Below, piece by piece: positions 1 through 9,007 of a stretch of DNA of 23,641 bases. The notes beneath the pieces are model-generated. The model saw only the letters and a program-made list of their open reading frames with translations, did not search any database and was not told the DNA's origin. A program made the translations under genes and the position numbers. The DNA is from a virus. The stretch lies in IMG/VR virus record IMGVR_UViG_3300030451_006972, positions 1-23,641 of that record, one strand, 5' to 3'. Positions within the stretch are counted from its first letter, which is position 1; each line of letters begins with the position of its first letter.

Positions 1-359
1 GTATCTGGACCGATTCCGGTTGTTGATGCTGGCACTAAAATATACAACGCAGCCATACCGTATGTTGATGGGCGCCCAGTATATTTATATCCTAATGCCC
101 TACCGTGTCTCAAAATATTATTAAACTGGTACGAAGTGTCAAGGAAGGACTCGTTTACATTATAATCTAGATAAAAAGAAAGTTGATCACCGATATAGGA
201 AACTGCGTCTATCATTAATGAACCAAAAGATGCTTCACTAAAATCTTGAAAAGAATCTGGATAAAGCCTTTCTGCTATTTCCAGCAAGTCGCTTCTAATC
301 GATTCAAAATCGCGACTTGTGTAGTCGATAGGTAATATTTTTTTCTGCTCATCTGCCAT
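1..359 (-). CDS. 6: Baseplate wedge protein gp6-like (N-terminal part; gene runs off the window)
   Basis: I translated this partial gene directly from the minus strand. It starts with ATG at 359 and is open to base 1, giving about 119 residues that begin MADEQKKILPIDYTSRDFES. The YTSRDFESIR segment, followed by LLEIAERLYPDSF and then FGSLMIDAVSYIGDQLSFYLD, is the pattern I know from the N-terminus of T4-like gp6 and baseplate J-type wedge proteins. gp6 forms the wedge ring that joins the hub to the tail fibres. The gene lies directly downstream of gp25, the T4 order (25 then 6), with 13 bases between. An AGAGG ribosome site precedes the ATG. The C-terminal domains lie outside the window. Confidence 0.8.
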   Translation of the reverse strand, partial: MADEQKKILPIDYTSRDFESIRSDLLEIAERLYPDSFQDFSEASFGSLMIDAVSYIGDQLSFYLDYNVNESFLDTSYQFNNILRHGRALGYKYTGRPSTYGMAALYILVPASTTGIGPD

Positions 360-372
360 AAAAAGCCTCTTT

Positions 373-741
373 TTAAATAGTAAATTTTAATAAATCTGTT
401 ATACCAATATTTGGAATTGAATAAACTATTCTAACTCCTAAAGTGTTTCTGTCGGGATCGCTTGTGTCAAAATCTACCTGAAGAATTGACACTGCTGGCA
501 TAAATTCTTTTACTTGCATGCGAATATTCGCTGATATATCCCCGTATGTTTCTTCATTGAAGTTTTCAAACAAATACTGTCGCATTCCAACACCAAACTC
601 GGGTTCCATTATCCTTTCCCCAGGCGCGGTTAAAATAAGCATTTTTAAATTTTGTTTTATAAGGGTATTAAAATCCTTAACCATCGCGAAGCCATCAGCG
701 GTATCGCGTGTAATTGGTAATTTTACTGCCAGCGAAGACAT
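373..741 (-). CDS. 25: Baseplate wedge protein gp25 (GPW/gp25 family)
   Basis: The 122-residue product matches the GPW/gp25 family in length (T4 gp25 is about 130) and in its signature. That signature is a phage-like APGERIMEPEFGVGMRQYLFE stretch around residues 39-59, containing the PGER and EFG-G-R-LFE elements. The family is a small wedge component near the sheath-initiating face of the baseplate and is shared by myophages and contractile injection systems. An AGAGGA ribosome site lies about 8 bases before ATG 741. The gene follows the giant virion gene by 54 bases and precedes gp6. The lysozyme name sometimes given to this family is historical; no catalytic residues are evident here. Confidence 0.93.
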   Translation of the reverse strand: MSSLAVKLPITRDTADGFAMVKDFNTLIKQNLKMLILTAPGERIMEPEFGVGMRQYLFENFNEETYGDISANIRMQVKEFMPAVSILQVDFDTSDPDRNTLGVRIVYSIPNIGITDLLKFTI

Positions 742-795
742 ATATTTTCCTCTAGTAATAAATAGAGTGATTGTTTTTTTACGCTATAAAGAATC

Positions 796-3700
796 TCAGT
801 CTCGTCCGTTACACATTTCCCCATCAGCATTAAACGGACTAGATCTTAGCCTACCGCGCTGCCACCACGGCAACATACTCTTACCTGGGACGGGGAACAT
901 AGCAGCTTTCAAATTCTTCAGGAACAGGTTGGACGGCTTTTCATCTTCTCCAAGCAAATCATCTCCGGGGCGATAATCACGCGAATAATAGTAAGTTTTA
1001 AAAAGCTTTTTAATTCTGTAGACACTATTCCTTAAAAGCCTTCGATCCCACTCATCCCAAGTTGTTCTCCACCATCCCGCTAAAGGAGCATCCCCTCGAT
1101 CTGAAAAATGTGCCCAGCCTTCGTTACCTGTGACTCCACTCTTGTTTGGATCAAAAGAAACAATTTCATATTCAACAGCGTCATCATACCACGGTACTCT
1201 AAATGGCAATAGGGCGTCCCTCATTGCTTCAGACATTTCGCTCCATGGGATTTCTTTTTCTAGAACATCGCGATGAATATAGGCGCGTGCTCCAGGTTTG
1301 ACTTTTACTTGAGTGAATGGAGTTTCAGCTAGCCAATGCTTTGGATTGGAGACGTCTCCTGCATCAACTCCCATAAGAGCTAGCAGTTTTCCACCAAGCC
1401 CAGTTGGGAGCCACATAGTGTCGTCTCCAGAGCCTGGAGTGACTTCACCTAGAGATGACATGATTCCAAAATCATTATAAATCGCCCAGATTGCTGTAAC
1501 TTTCTTAAGAGGGAAGATGTAGTTTGTCATTAATTTATATCTTTCGTCTTCTTTTAATTTTTTCAATAAACACATTAAAAGTTTACTGCTAGGCTGCATG
1601 ATGTTCCACTGGTTTATCTTAACATCTAATGAATCTACTTCTACAGATGTTATTTCTTTCTTCATTCCGTGAACATAATAGAAAGCAAGCCCATAACGAA
1701 CACCAATGTTGCCCTTAATACCAACTTCCACTCCCGCATCGTTATGTACCAACTGCAGGGTTCCTGGATATACATCTGAAATTCTAAGCTCGCCATCGTT
1801 TCCTCTAATAGTCGTACGTGCTTGAGCAGGAGTCATTCTAGTGCCGTTAATCGACACATATTGTTCTATTGCATAAGGCTTAGATTGGCTTCCCTGTGTG
1901 GCTTCACCTAAGCCCGGTACTGTCCCAATATAGGCTTTTTCGGTTTTAATTTTAGGATATGGAGAACTCTGCCTTTCTCTTGCTTCACCGGGGCTATATG
2001 AAGATCTTTCGGCGCCGGTGTGAGTGGCATCAACATCAACCGATTCTTCTAAGTAGGTTTCAGTTCCTACTGCAACTAAGTTGTCCACGGGTGTCAAAAC
2101 ATCGTGAGGCTCCGCGTTGTGTTGTTCGCCCGTCATATAAATGACATCCCCCTCTTCATCTATGTGTCCGTGGTAATATCCAATGTATTCATCAGCGTAA
2201 GAGAATTCATCATTTGGATTTTTATTTATCGCAATTCTAAATTCTGATCCTTGTGTGTAATAAGGACCTGGCCAAGAAACACCTTCGCCACGGGGATCAG
2301 GATTATCAGGCGTTGGCAATGCCTGAATTATTTCCACTTCCTCGGGCCCGCCGAAGAATAGTGGACCGTCTACGGAGCCTGGAAAACCTCCGGCGCCTGT
2401 GTTTGATGAATTCATTTCTTGAAAAATGTAGTAGTCTAAATCAAATATACGAGGATTAAAACCATATTGTCTCATGTTTTCGACAAGTTTTTTGCCCATT
2501 TTTGTTAATTCAAAATTAACCAATTGTTGTAATATCAGTTTCGCATGTTCCTCTACTGATTGAATAGCTTCAAAATTTTCATCAGAGCGATATCCTTTCA
2601 GAGACTGAAAGAACCCAGCTTCACCTGACATTTTTGCATCCCACAATCCTTGTACTGTCTGTTTTGCTTCTTTCCCTTCTGAATTGGTGTAGTTACGAGT
2701 GTATGTGGGGCGCATCGGGAATTCATACTCTGTCTGCAAATCATTAATAGTGTCGAAAGATTTCTGCAAATATCCCCCAGCTCTTGGCAATTCTATTTCG
2801 CCGGCTTCTACTAAGAAATTATAACATTCAACCGATTGCTCAAGAAAGCCATACCAAAACTCATCATCCTTGAACGATTGAGCCCAACCCCAAAAGCCAT
2901 CCGGGGCATTACGGAAATCTTCTTCCATTCTTTCTGTAATATATGCCGCGTAAATACTACTGAAATTGTCTGGAAATTTTGGCATAATTTGAGAAAATGT
3001 ACCCATTGCTTTAAAAAGGTGCGTTGATGCATATACTCTAATAGCAGCCATAATTAAAGAATACATTCCTGTTTTTCCAGCACGTGTCATAATTCTCTTA
3101 AATGGTACCTCTCGCACACATTCTTTATCTTGGTTAAGTCTAGGATCATCAGACATCTTTGGAAAATGCTCTTGAATGAAATCTTCAATTTCTCCAAAAT
3201 CAACCAAATCCACAGAATGTGGCTTACATGCAGTATTCTCGGGGAAAAATACTTGCACAAAGCCCATCCACCCCTTATATCTCAGGGGCTTAACATGTAG
3301 GTTTGGCTTAGTATAACTTCCGCCATATATTGCAGGATTTAAATAAATGACTCTTGGATTTTTAGGATTATTATATTGATCCCAGCTTACTCCCAGTTCC
3401 ATATCTTCTTCTTCAAATCCAGCAGTCCAATAAGGAATCCACTCGCCATCTATGACGACACCGTAGCGAATGTCATCTTGAGTTAGATAATCATAATCAG
3501 CACCATATAACCATCCTCCACTTTTATTTTGTGGATCTCCAATCTCTAAAGCTAGTTGTCTAAACATGCTATTCATAGTAGAGTTATAGCGTTGTTTTGC
3601 TTCGGTTTGACTCAAGCCTGTCATATCCGACAAAAGAAGAATCGGAGGCGAGTTATTTGGGAGTGCAGATTTGATTACTGAAAACTGTGGATAATCCGAT

Positions 3701-6700
3701 AGCTGTGGCCAGTCAGTGGCGCTTTGCATTTTATCTGGATCGGGTTCTACGTAGAACACATCTAGCCCATCATCAACAGAAAGGAACTCGAACTCTCTAA
3801 TTCTGTGAACTTCCTCTGCCCATCGCAATGCTAATATTTTCAAATTTCTTATAATAAGTTGGGTAAATGGCATCAAAATCAAATTTATCACCGATTCAAT
3901 TGCCCAACCTACAATTGGAATTCCTTCAATCCAGTTTGGCAGATCGAAAGGTTCCATTTTCGACATTTCATCTTCTAGAGCTTTACCTAACGGCCCTAAG
4001 TGATCAGAGGCGTAGTTTACCTTTTCAATAATTTCCATTCTCATATTATCGTCAAAACGATTGAGTATTTTACCGTCTTCGTTTTTATGTATGTCATTAA
4101 AGTAGCACTGTAGCTCATATCCATAAGACCATTGTGTTCCCCAATAACCTCCAGGAGCAAAAGATGATGCCTTACCTCCTTCATTGGTTGATATGTAATT
4201 GCCAGATTGACTTTTAGGACCATAACGCATGCCGGCAGCATTGTCTCTAAAGTCCAACACAATGTCACAACCTAATTCTTCGGGAGTGTAAAGCGGGCGC
4301 CCAGTTGAAGAACTTCCTTCTTTTGAACCGTTTACTCTTATTCCTGTTCCTTTTCTGGGTTCTCGGGTTACCACTACCTGATCTCTACTTTTGTCTTCTC
4401 TAATTGTGGTGTTGTATCCAAAATCAGGAACCATAAACAAATTCACACCTTGCGTTAAGGATCCAAAAAAGTTATTATATTGAAGTTTTTCAAAATCTAT
4501 ACGGAAAGTTTGTGCGCCGGTTGAGCCATTAACGCTCCTAAATCCCATACTATCTCCCACCAATGAATTCCGTAAATCATTACCCATTGATGTCAAACTG
4601 TAGAATCCTGGCTTGATGACAAAATTTGATCTCTCGCCGTCGCTCATACCGGCATTCAAAAATTGCCTCTTCATCCATTCCCCAACGTAATAAGGATATT
4701 GTCCATATTGCCCACTAAATCCTTGACTAAATTGGAAGAACGAAAACAGTCCAGTCGTTGATTCTCCCCCATTTGGAAGGTTAGTCGCATAATTTACATA
4801 TGCTTTGCTATTTGAAGATTTAGCATGGTGACTTGTAAGAGCAAATCCGTGTGTGTCTGCTAACATTAGATTCATGAAACCCCACTGTGAGTCACTGTTC
4901 CAAAAGTTACCATTACCCATCATGTCTTTTCCGTAATCAATTTTCAACATCTCTAAATCGCCGCCAAGAGCAAAAGCGCCGAGGGCGGCTTGTTGCGGAG
5001 ACTCAAAAGGAAATATACCATCTTCGCAACCGGGCTCACTAATCAATGGAGGTAGATTTTTTATAATGTGATTTCCAAGTCCGCCTTGTAAGATATCCGA
5101 CAAATCTCCAAGATCTTCCAGTGTATCTTCTCTAATATTACAGAACATTTCATGACATTGCTCGGGCGTAGCTCTCCCTTCTAGCAGTTCACATCTTAAA
5201 GCCTTAAATTGCTCAATTTGCTCAGGTGTAGAACACATGCTTGGATTGATAGGCATCATATCCGGACCTTCTCCGGTTACGTCTACATCCCAAATATTTC
5301 TATTTGCAGCATCTTCAAGCTGTGCGCGAGCATCTACTGGAATGAGGTTGCCTATGTTTTTGAAAAACCTTCCGACGGAGTTTCTATTAGGAATTCCTTC
5401 TCTAAATTCAGGGTACTCATATTCGATCAAGTGATCTACAATCTCTAAGAATATTGGAGATGGGCTGCCTAAAAGAGCATTTGTCATTTCAGAAGTTGTC
5501 ACAGAAGAGGATAAGTCTATACCAAACTGAAGTGTTCTGTCTCTATTGGCAAACGCTGCAGAGCCAAGTCCGAGCTGGCTCATGAGATCTAAAATAGTAT
5601 CTTCCACCTGCTTATCATCAGCTTCCGGTCCACAAATAGTTTCTTTAATTACATCTGCTAAGTCTGCAGTGCCGGCAATTGCACCAGGAAGGGCTCCGAT
5701 GATTGCCCCACCGACTTCAAGTGCTTTACAAATTGCATTTCCAATTAACTCACAAATCTTTACCATTAATACCATTAATATTTTCCAAACAAGTTGCATA
5801 ATAATAAACTTTGCAATTATCCATATAGCTTGCGTAATATCTGCAAAATCAGGAAAATATTGTAAGGGGCTCTCAAGTCTTGGAAGAGTGAATTCCATCA
5901 TCCCATTGCAAAATGGGAAAATAATTGATTTAATGAAATCTGGGAAAGAAGGATTGAGGAGTGGCGGGTTTGGGCAATCCAACATTCCTATAATAGCAGC
6001 GATAATCTGTGAACCTGGGAATTTATTAAGTTCATCGAGCAATTCAAAAAGATTGTCACTATAATATTCAAGGAGAGCTTTTATATAAGCCTGCATAATG
6101 TTGTCCACAGGGATTCCATTTAAGCCACCAGCAGCGCGATCATTTTGTTGCACCAAGGTTCTTTCATATTTTCCAGGAGCATTTCTTTGGGTATTGGGCG
6201 TAGGCACCATTCCTTCAAAGTTGTCTTCCTTGAGTTCTTCTCTCTCTTTATCAATAACTGACTGTACTTCCCATGGCTTAGGAATCGCACCTGTATTTGT
6301 AGAGAAGAAGCTTCCCTCTTTTAATTGTTTCTCCACCATAGCACCAAGCTCTCTCTGCTTGTGCTCTGGAAGTCCTCCAAAAAGATCTCCAAATTGTTCA
6401 ATGCCCATGTTTTGAAGTGCTGCCATTAGCATCTTTGAAAGAGCTTCATCGAGGGTTAGTCCACCCGTTAAGCACTGAATTACAGATTGCAACAGATCGA
6501 AGAGTCCGCATATTTTTATTCTTTGAAAGCCAAACTTATACATGGTTGCCATAAGAGATGAAACACTACCTAAGTTCGAACTCGATGCAACAACCGACAT
6601 ACACAACATAACGAACACATTGTCATCTTTCGAAAGCTTGGCAAACGCTTGCTCGGATGCCATTCCATATGCCTTAGTCATATCCATAGAGCCGTCGCCT

Positions 6701-7923
6701 GGATATAGTCCTGCTAAAAAGTCGTCAGACAGTGATTCGTTAATGCTGTCTCTGCATATAGACTTTCTCCAAAGATAAGCAACAGCGTCACCTATACTAA
6801 AGACTTCATCTAAAATATCTTGCCCTAATTCTTTAAACTCATCAGCAAGAGCATCAGCTACACAGGAGCCAATAGTTTGCTCAGTATTCTCTTCTTTTAT
6901 ATCAAAAAATATTGTTGGATATGTATACTTTTCAATAAAATCTTGCCATGGAGTTTGAACACGAGCGTTTAATTCACGAGCCATCTGAGGTAATTTGGTG
7001 AAATATGCCACGGCGGTTTGATCTTTCCAAGGCGATTGAGATCTCAAAGGCCTAAGTTTCTTTTTACCAAAATAGAAAGGTTTATTGCCGCAACCAACTG
7101 TCCATACTCTCATAGACTGCAATTCATAATCATCAAAAACAAACTTTAATTTGGTTACAAGCGCATCTGTACTAAAGATTCCAAAAAATTGTCCGGGTAA
7201 TCTGAAATTCTTTGAGTCAAGGAAGGCTTCCAAATCGTTCATGAGAGAATGCATAATGCCTTCTCCCAAAAATCCAGCATCGCCATAATCTTCAAGATTA
7301 AAAATCGTACGATTTGCTTTATAGTACGCGTTACCTTCACCTATTGAACGATAAACTTTAAGGAGCCTGCCGTACATATCGAGCCCCTTTCTAACTCTGA
7401 TAATTTGAGTAGTCAGTTGGGCAGCATTGAATGTTACCTTAATCGTTCCCGGTTCCTCATCTTCAAATGGCTCGGCTTCTGGCTCGGCATCGGGCAGTTC
7501 ATATATTACGTCAAAAGGAACTGAATATAATAATTTTAACCTTGTATTTGGATGTGGATCTAAATCATATCTATCGTAAAATATATGTTCTCGAACTTTT
7601 TCTTTAGAAGAAAAACTTTCATCTTTATCGTAAAAATTTAAAATGCTATCGATTGCTTCTTCTTCAAATTCTTTGAAATTATCGTCTACATCTGGCTTTA
7701 TTGTTGTATAAGGAGTAACTTTTGTTACTTGATAAAGACACTTTTTCTCATTAAGAAATGGCTCATCAATATTTCTATTAAGCCATTGAGGATTAATAGC
7801 GGCAGGATTGGGAGTACATGGACCCTTACACGGTGATTCAGGGGTTGTAATTAAATCATCACAAACGTCAATCAATCCGTCGTTATCGACATCCTGAAAC
7901 CTTAAAAATTTTGATTCTGCCAT
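796..7923 (-). CDS. Giant virion structural protein, 2375 aa, baseplate module
   Basis: This single reading frame covers about 30% of the window, and I do not recognise a named family over its length. Its position between the hub/spike genes and gp25 suggests a virion (baseplate or tail) protein. Residues 11-23 read DVDNDGLIDVCDD, a DxDxDG calcium-loop pattern like thrombospondin type-3 or dockerin loops. A short acidic, proline-rich stretch lies near 141-160. Strongly hydrophobic segments lie near 430-490, near 695-757 (two long helices then an Ala/Gly-rich stretch) and near 1328-1364, which could insert into membrane. An aromatic, Gln/Gly-rich segment lies near 1060-1082. Cysteines are frequent. 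An AGGAAAA ribosome site precedes ATG 7923. The tape measure is an unlikely alternative, because the protein lacks long uniform helical repeats and sits apart from tail-tube genes. The function is unknown; the virion assignment is inference from context. Confidence 0.6.
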   Translation of the reverse strand: MAESKFLRFQDVDNDGLIDVCDDLITTPESPCKGPCTPNPAAINPQWLNRNIDEPFLNEKKCLYQVTKVTPYTTIKPDVDDNFKEFEEEAIDSILNFYDKDESFSSKEKVREHIFYDRYDLDPHPNTRLKLLYSVPFDVIYELPDAEPEAEPFEDEEPGTIKVTFNAAQLTTQIIRVRKGLDMYGRLLKVYRSIGEGNAYYKANRTIFNLEDYGDAGFLGEGIMHSLMNDLEAFLDSKNFRLPGQFFGIFSTDALVTKLKFVFDDYELQSMRVWTVGCGNKPFYFGKKKLRPLRSQSPWKDQTAVAYFTKLPQMARELNARVQTPWQDFIEKYTYPTIFFDIKEENTEQTIGSCVADALADEFKELGQDILDEVFSIGDAVAYLWRKSICRDSINESLSDDFLAGLYPGDGSMDMTKAYGMASEQAFAKLSKDDNVFVMLCMSVVASSSNLGSVSSLMATMYKFGFQRIKICGLFDLLQSVIQCLTGGLTLDEALSKMLMAALQNMGIEQFGDLFGGLPEHKQRELGAMVEKQLKEGSFFSTNTGAIPKPWEVQSVIDKEREELKEDNFEGMVPTPNTQRNAPGKYERTLVQQNDRAAGGLNGIPVDNIMQAYIKALLEYYSDNLFELLDELNKFPGSQIIAAIIGMLDCPNPPLLNPSFPDFIKSIIFPFCNGMMEFTLPRLESPLQYFPDFADITQAIWIIAKFIIMQLVWKILMVLMVKICELIGNAICKALEVGGAIIGALPGAIAGTADLADVIKETICGPEADDKQVEDTILDLMSQLGLGSAAFANRDRTLQFGIDLSSSVTTSEMTNALLGSPSPIFLEIVDHLIEYEYPEFREGIPNRNSVGRFFKNIGNLIPVDARAQLEDAANRNIWDVDVTGEGPDMMPINPSMCSTPEQIEQFKALRCELLEGRATPEQCHEMFCNIREDTLEDLGDLSDILQGGLGNHIIKNLPPLISEPGCEDGIFPFESPQQAALGAFALGGDLEMLKIDYGKDMMGNGNFWNSDSQWGFMNLMLADTHGFALTSHHAKSSNSKAYVNYATNLPNGGESTTGLFSFFQFSQGFSGQYGQYPYYVGEWMKRQFLNAGMSDGERSNFVIKPGFYSLTSMGNDLRNSLVGDSMGFRSVNGSTGAQTFRIDFEKLQYNNFFGSLTQGVNLFMVPDFGYNTTIREDKSRDQVVVTREPRKGTGIRVNGSKEGSSSTGRPLYTPEELGCDIVLDFRDNAAGMRYGPKSQSGNYISTNEGGKASSFAPGGYWGTQWSYGYELQCYFNDIHKNEDGKILNRFDDNMRMEIIEKVNYASDHLGPLGKALEDEMSKMEPFDLPNWIEGIPIVGWAIESVINLILMPFTQLIIRNLKILALRWAEEVHRIREFEFLSVDDGLDVFYVEPDPDKMQSATDWPQLSDYPQFSVIKSALPNNSPPILLLSDMTGLSQTEAKQRYNSTMNSMFRQLALEIGDPQNKSGGWLYGADYDYLTQDDIRYGVVIDGEWIPYWTAGFEEEDMELGVSWDQYNNPKNPRVIYLNPAIYGGSYTKPNLHVKPLRYKGWMGFVQVFFPENTACKPHSVDLVDFGEIEDFIQEHFPKMSDDPRLNQDKECVREVPFKRIMTRAGKTGMYSLIMAAIRVYASTHLFKAMGTFSQIMPKFPDNFSSIYAAYITERMEEDFRNAPDGFWGWAQSFKDDEFWYGFLEQSVECYNFLVEAGEIELPRAGGYLQKSFDTINDLQTEYEFPMRPTYTRNYTNSEGKEAKQTVQGLWDAKMSGEAGFFQSLKGYRSDENFEAIQSVEEHAKLILQQLVNFELTKMGKKLVENMRQYGFNPRIFDLDYYIFQEMNSSNTGAGGFPGSVDGPLFFGGPEEVEIIQALPTPDNPDPRGEGVSWPGPYYTQGSEFRIAINKNPNDEFSYADEYIGYYHGHIDEEGDVIYMTGEQHNAEPHDVLTPVDNLVAVGTETYLEESVDVDATHTGAERSSYSPGEARERQSSPYPKIKTEKAYIGTVPGLGEATQGSQSKPYAIEQYVSINGTRMTPAQARTTIRGNDGELRISDVYPGTLQLVHNDAGVEVGIKGNIGVRYGLAFYYVHGMKKEITSVEVDSLDVKINQWNIMQPSSKLLMCLLKKLKEDERYKLMTNYIFPLKKVTAIWAIYNDFGIMSSLGEVTPGSGDDTMWLPTGLGGKLLALMGVDAGDVSNPKHWLAETPFTQVKVKPGARAYIHRDVLEKEIPWSEMSEAMRDALLPFRVPWYDDAVEYEIVSFDPNKSGVTGNEGWAHFSDRGDAPLAGWWRTTWDEWDRRLLRNSVYRIKKLFKTYYYSRDYRPGDDLLGEDEKPSNLFLKNLKAAMFPVPGKSMLPWWQRGRLRSSPFNADGEMCNGRD

Positions 7924-7945
7924 TTTGTTTTCCTGTTCTTGATTA

Positions 7946-8929
7946 TTAAGTTAAAAATATGTTTGGACTATTAATATATCTATATCCCGAAGGAACAAGA
8001 TAGTATTGCTCCCACATTGTTGCCTTAACTCGGGTTGCCCATAAATTTTGCAATGCAAAAGAAAGCATACCGCCGGCAGCAGGTGGTCCTTGAGCAGCGT
8101 TCCATGGGCGCCAAGGATCAATTGAGTTTGTTATATTATAGCCAGTCTGAATTAAACACAAGTTGTAGACTGCAGACCATACGTTGCCCATTATTTCATT
8201 TAGTTCAGTTAGTGCTTTAGTTAAATTCTCTCCCTTAACTGCTGCCTGTAGGTATGGCACCGTTTCGATGGGATTTTTCAACCCTCCATACACCCATTTT
8301 TCTTCAGAATAATTTCCAGCAATTAATTCTATAGTAGGAGCAATTGTGCTTTTTCCACCAAAGGCATTCGTTTCTCCGCGAGAGCCATGTCCTTCGAAGC
8401 CGCCGCCCCTACCTGTGCACAATTTAAAACTATTTCTAGCTATAATTCTCACATCGTCTGCTTTTATACCAATACCGGCGCCGGGACGAGTTCTTCCAGG
8501 AACACCGGAAGCAATACCAAAGTTTTCATCAATTTTTGTTAGCTGACTTATGTATATTCTTGCAGCATCCGCAGAGAACATGTTAGAAACAACCGATCCT
8601 TCTTTTGGACCTTCTCCACCCTTAGCACTAGCACCTCTACCGACAACTAAGTCTATGGTAGCAGAATTTTGATATCCCCTAGCGCCAAAGCCACTAAAAA
8701 TTGTACTGGGGCGATCGGTACCCAAAACAATTGATGCGCCGGCGTGCTGAATCATTGATTCACCTGCAGCTAATTTAAACTGCAATGGCTTGTTGGGCAC
8801 CAGAGTGTGGAATATTCCAGAATCAGCTGGAACACCAATTACGGTACCCGGATTTTCTTTAATTGTAGTATAGAGAGTAGATTGTCCACCAACAGGAGTA
8901 AATGCTGGCTTTTTTGGATCAAAAGACAT
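7946..8929 (-). CDS. Glycine-rich spike-like baseplate protein (putative)
   Basis: The product is 327 residues. The first 210 are rich in Gly, Ser, Ala and short beta-type strands, with glycine-rich turns such as VVGRGASAKGGEG and CTGRGGGFEGHGSRG. Around residues 153-171 it reads IGIKADDVRIIARNSFKL. This alternating pattern resembles the beta-helical, trimeric spike regions of T4 gp5-type or VgrG-type proteins. Residues 230-327 look helical and aromatic-rich, with several Trp. It follows the hub-like gene and precedes the giant virion gene, where a spike or hub accessory would be expected. It is the first gene after the longest intergenic gap, with AAAGG about 8 bases before ATG 8929. The virion role is inference from context and composition; the exact role is unassigned. 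Confidence 0.45.
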   Translation of the reverse strand: MSFDPKKPAFTPVGGQSTLYTTIKENPGTVIGVPADSGIFHTLVPNKPLQFKLAAGESMIQHAGASIVLGTDRPSTIFSGFGARGYQNSATIDLVVGRGASAKGGEGPKEGSVVSNMFSADAARIYISQLTKIDENFGIASGVPGRTRPGAGIGIKADDVRIIARNSFKLCTGRGGGFEGHGSRGETNAFGGKSTIAPTIELIAGNYSEEKWVYGGLKNPIETVPYLQAAVKGENLTKALTELNEIMGNVWSAVYNLCLIQTGYNITNSIDPWRPWNAAQGPPAAGGMLSFALQNLWATRVKATMWEQYYLVPSGYRYINSPNIFLT

Positions 8930-9007
8930 AAATATTACCTTTTATATTATATAAGTATCAAAAAAAACGTTTTTTGTATAGTTTAACTGAGTTATCAATA
9001 AACCATT
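8930..9007 (-). promoter_or_regulatory. Longest intergenic gap; candidate promoter/leader for the tail module
   Basis: This 78-base AT-rich gap is the largest in the window, where most junctions overlap. On the minus strand it contains TATACAAAAAACG, then a T run, then CTTATATAATATAAAAGG about 10-25 bases before the ATG of the spike-like gene. The TATATAATA element is reminiscent of, but not identical to, the T4 late box TATAAATA. The AAAAGG part is probably the ribosome site. A promoter here is inferred from spacing and base composition only. Confidence 0.3.
8962..8975. repeat. Perfect A/T palindrome AAAAAACGTTTTTT
   Basis: This 14-base perfect palindrome sits mid-gap between the hub-like and spike-like genes. 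Its stem is almost all A-T and it has no loop, so it is a poor rho-independent terminator. Its A-tract/T-tract form could bend DNA or be chance in AT-rich sequence. Confidence 0.4.

Noticed and set aside
82-89. TATAAATA on the minus strand (T4 late promoter box)
   Set aside because: It falls well inside the gp6 coding sequence and the sequence is AT-rich, so chance is likely.
748-767. Short inverted repeat CTCTA...TAGAG before gp25
   Set aside because: The stem is only five base pairs, A-T rich, with no T run on the minus strand, so it is not a convincing terminator.
518-976. Plus-strand open frame of 152 codons
   Set aside because: It lies antisense across gp25 and the end of the giant gene, shows no recognisable domain and no ribosome site, so it is a shadow frame.
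5546-6064. Plus-strand open frame of 172 codons
   Set aside because: It is antisense to the hydrophobic region of the giant protein. Its hydrophobic residues mirror the coding bias of the real strand.
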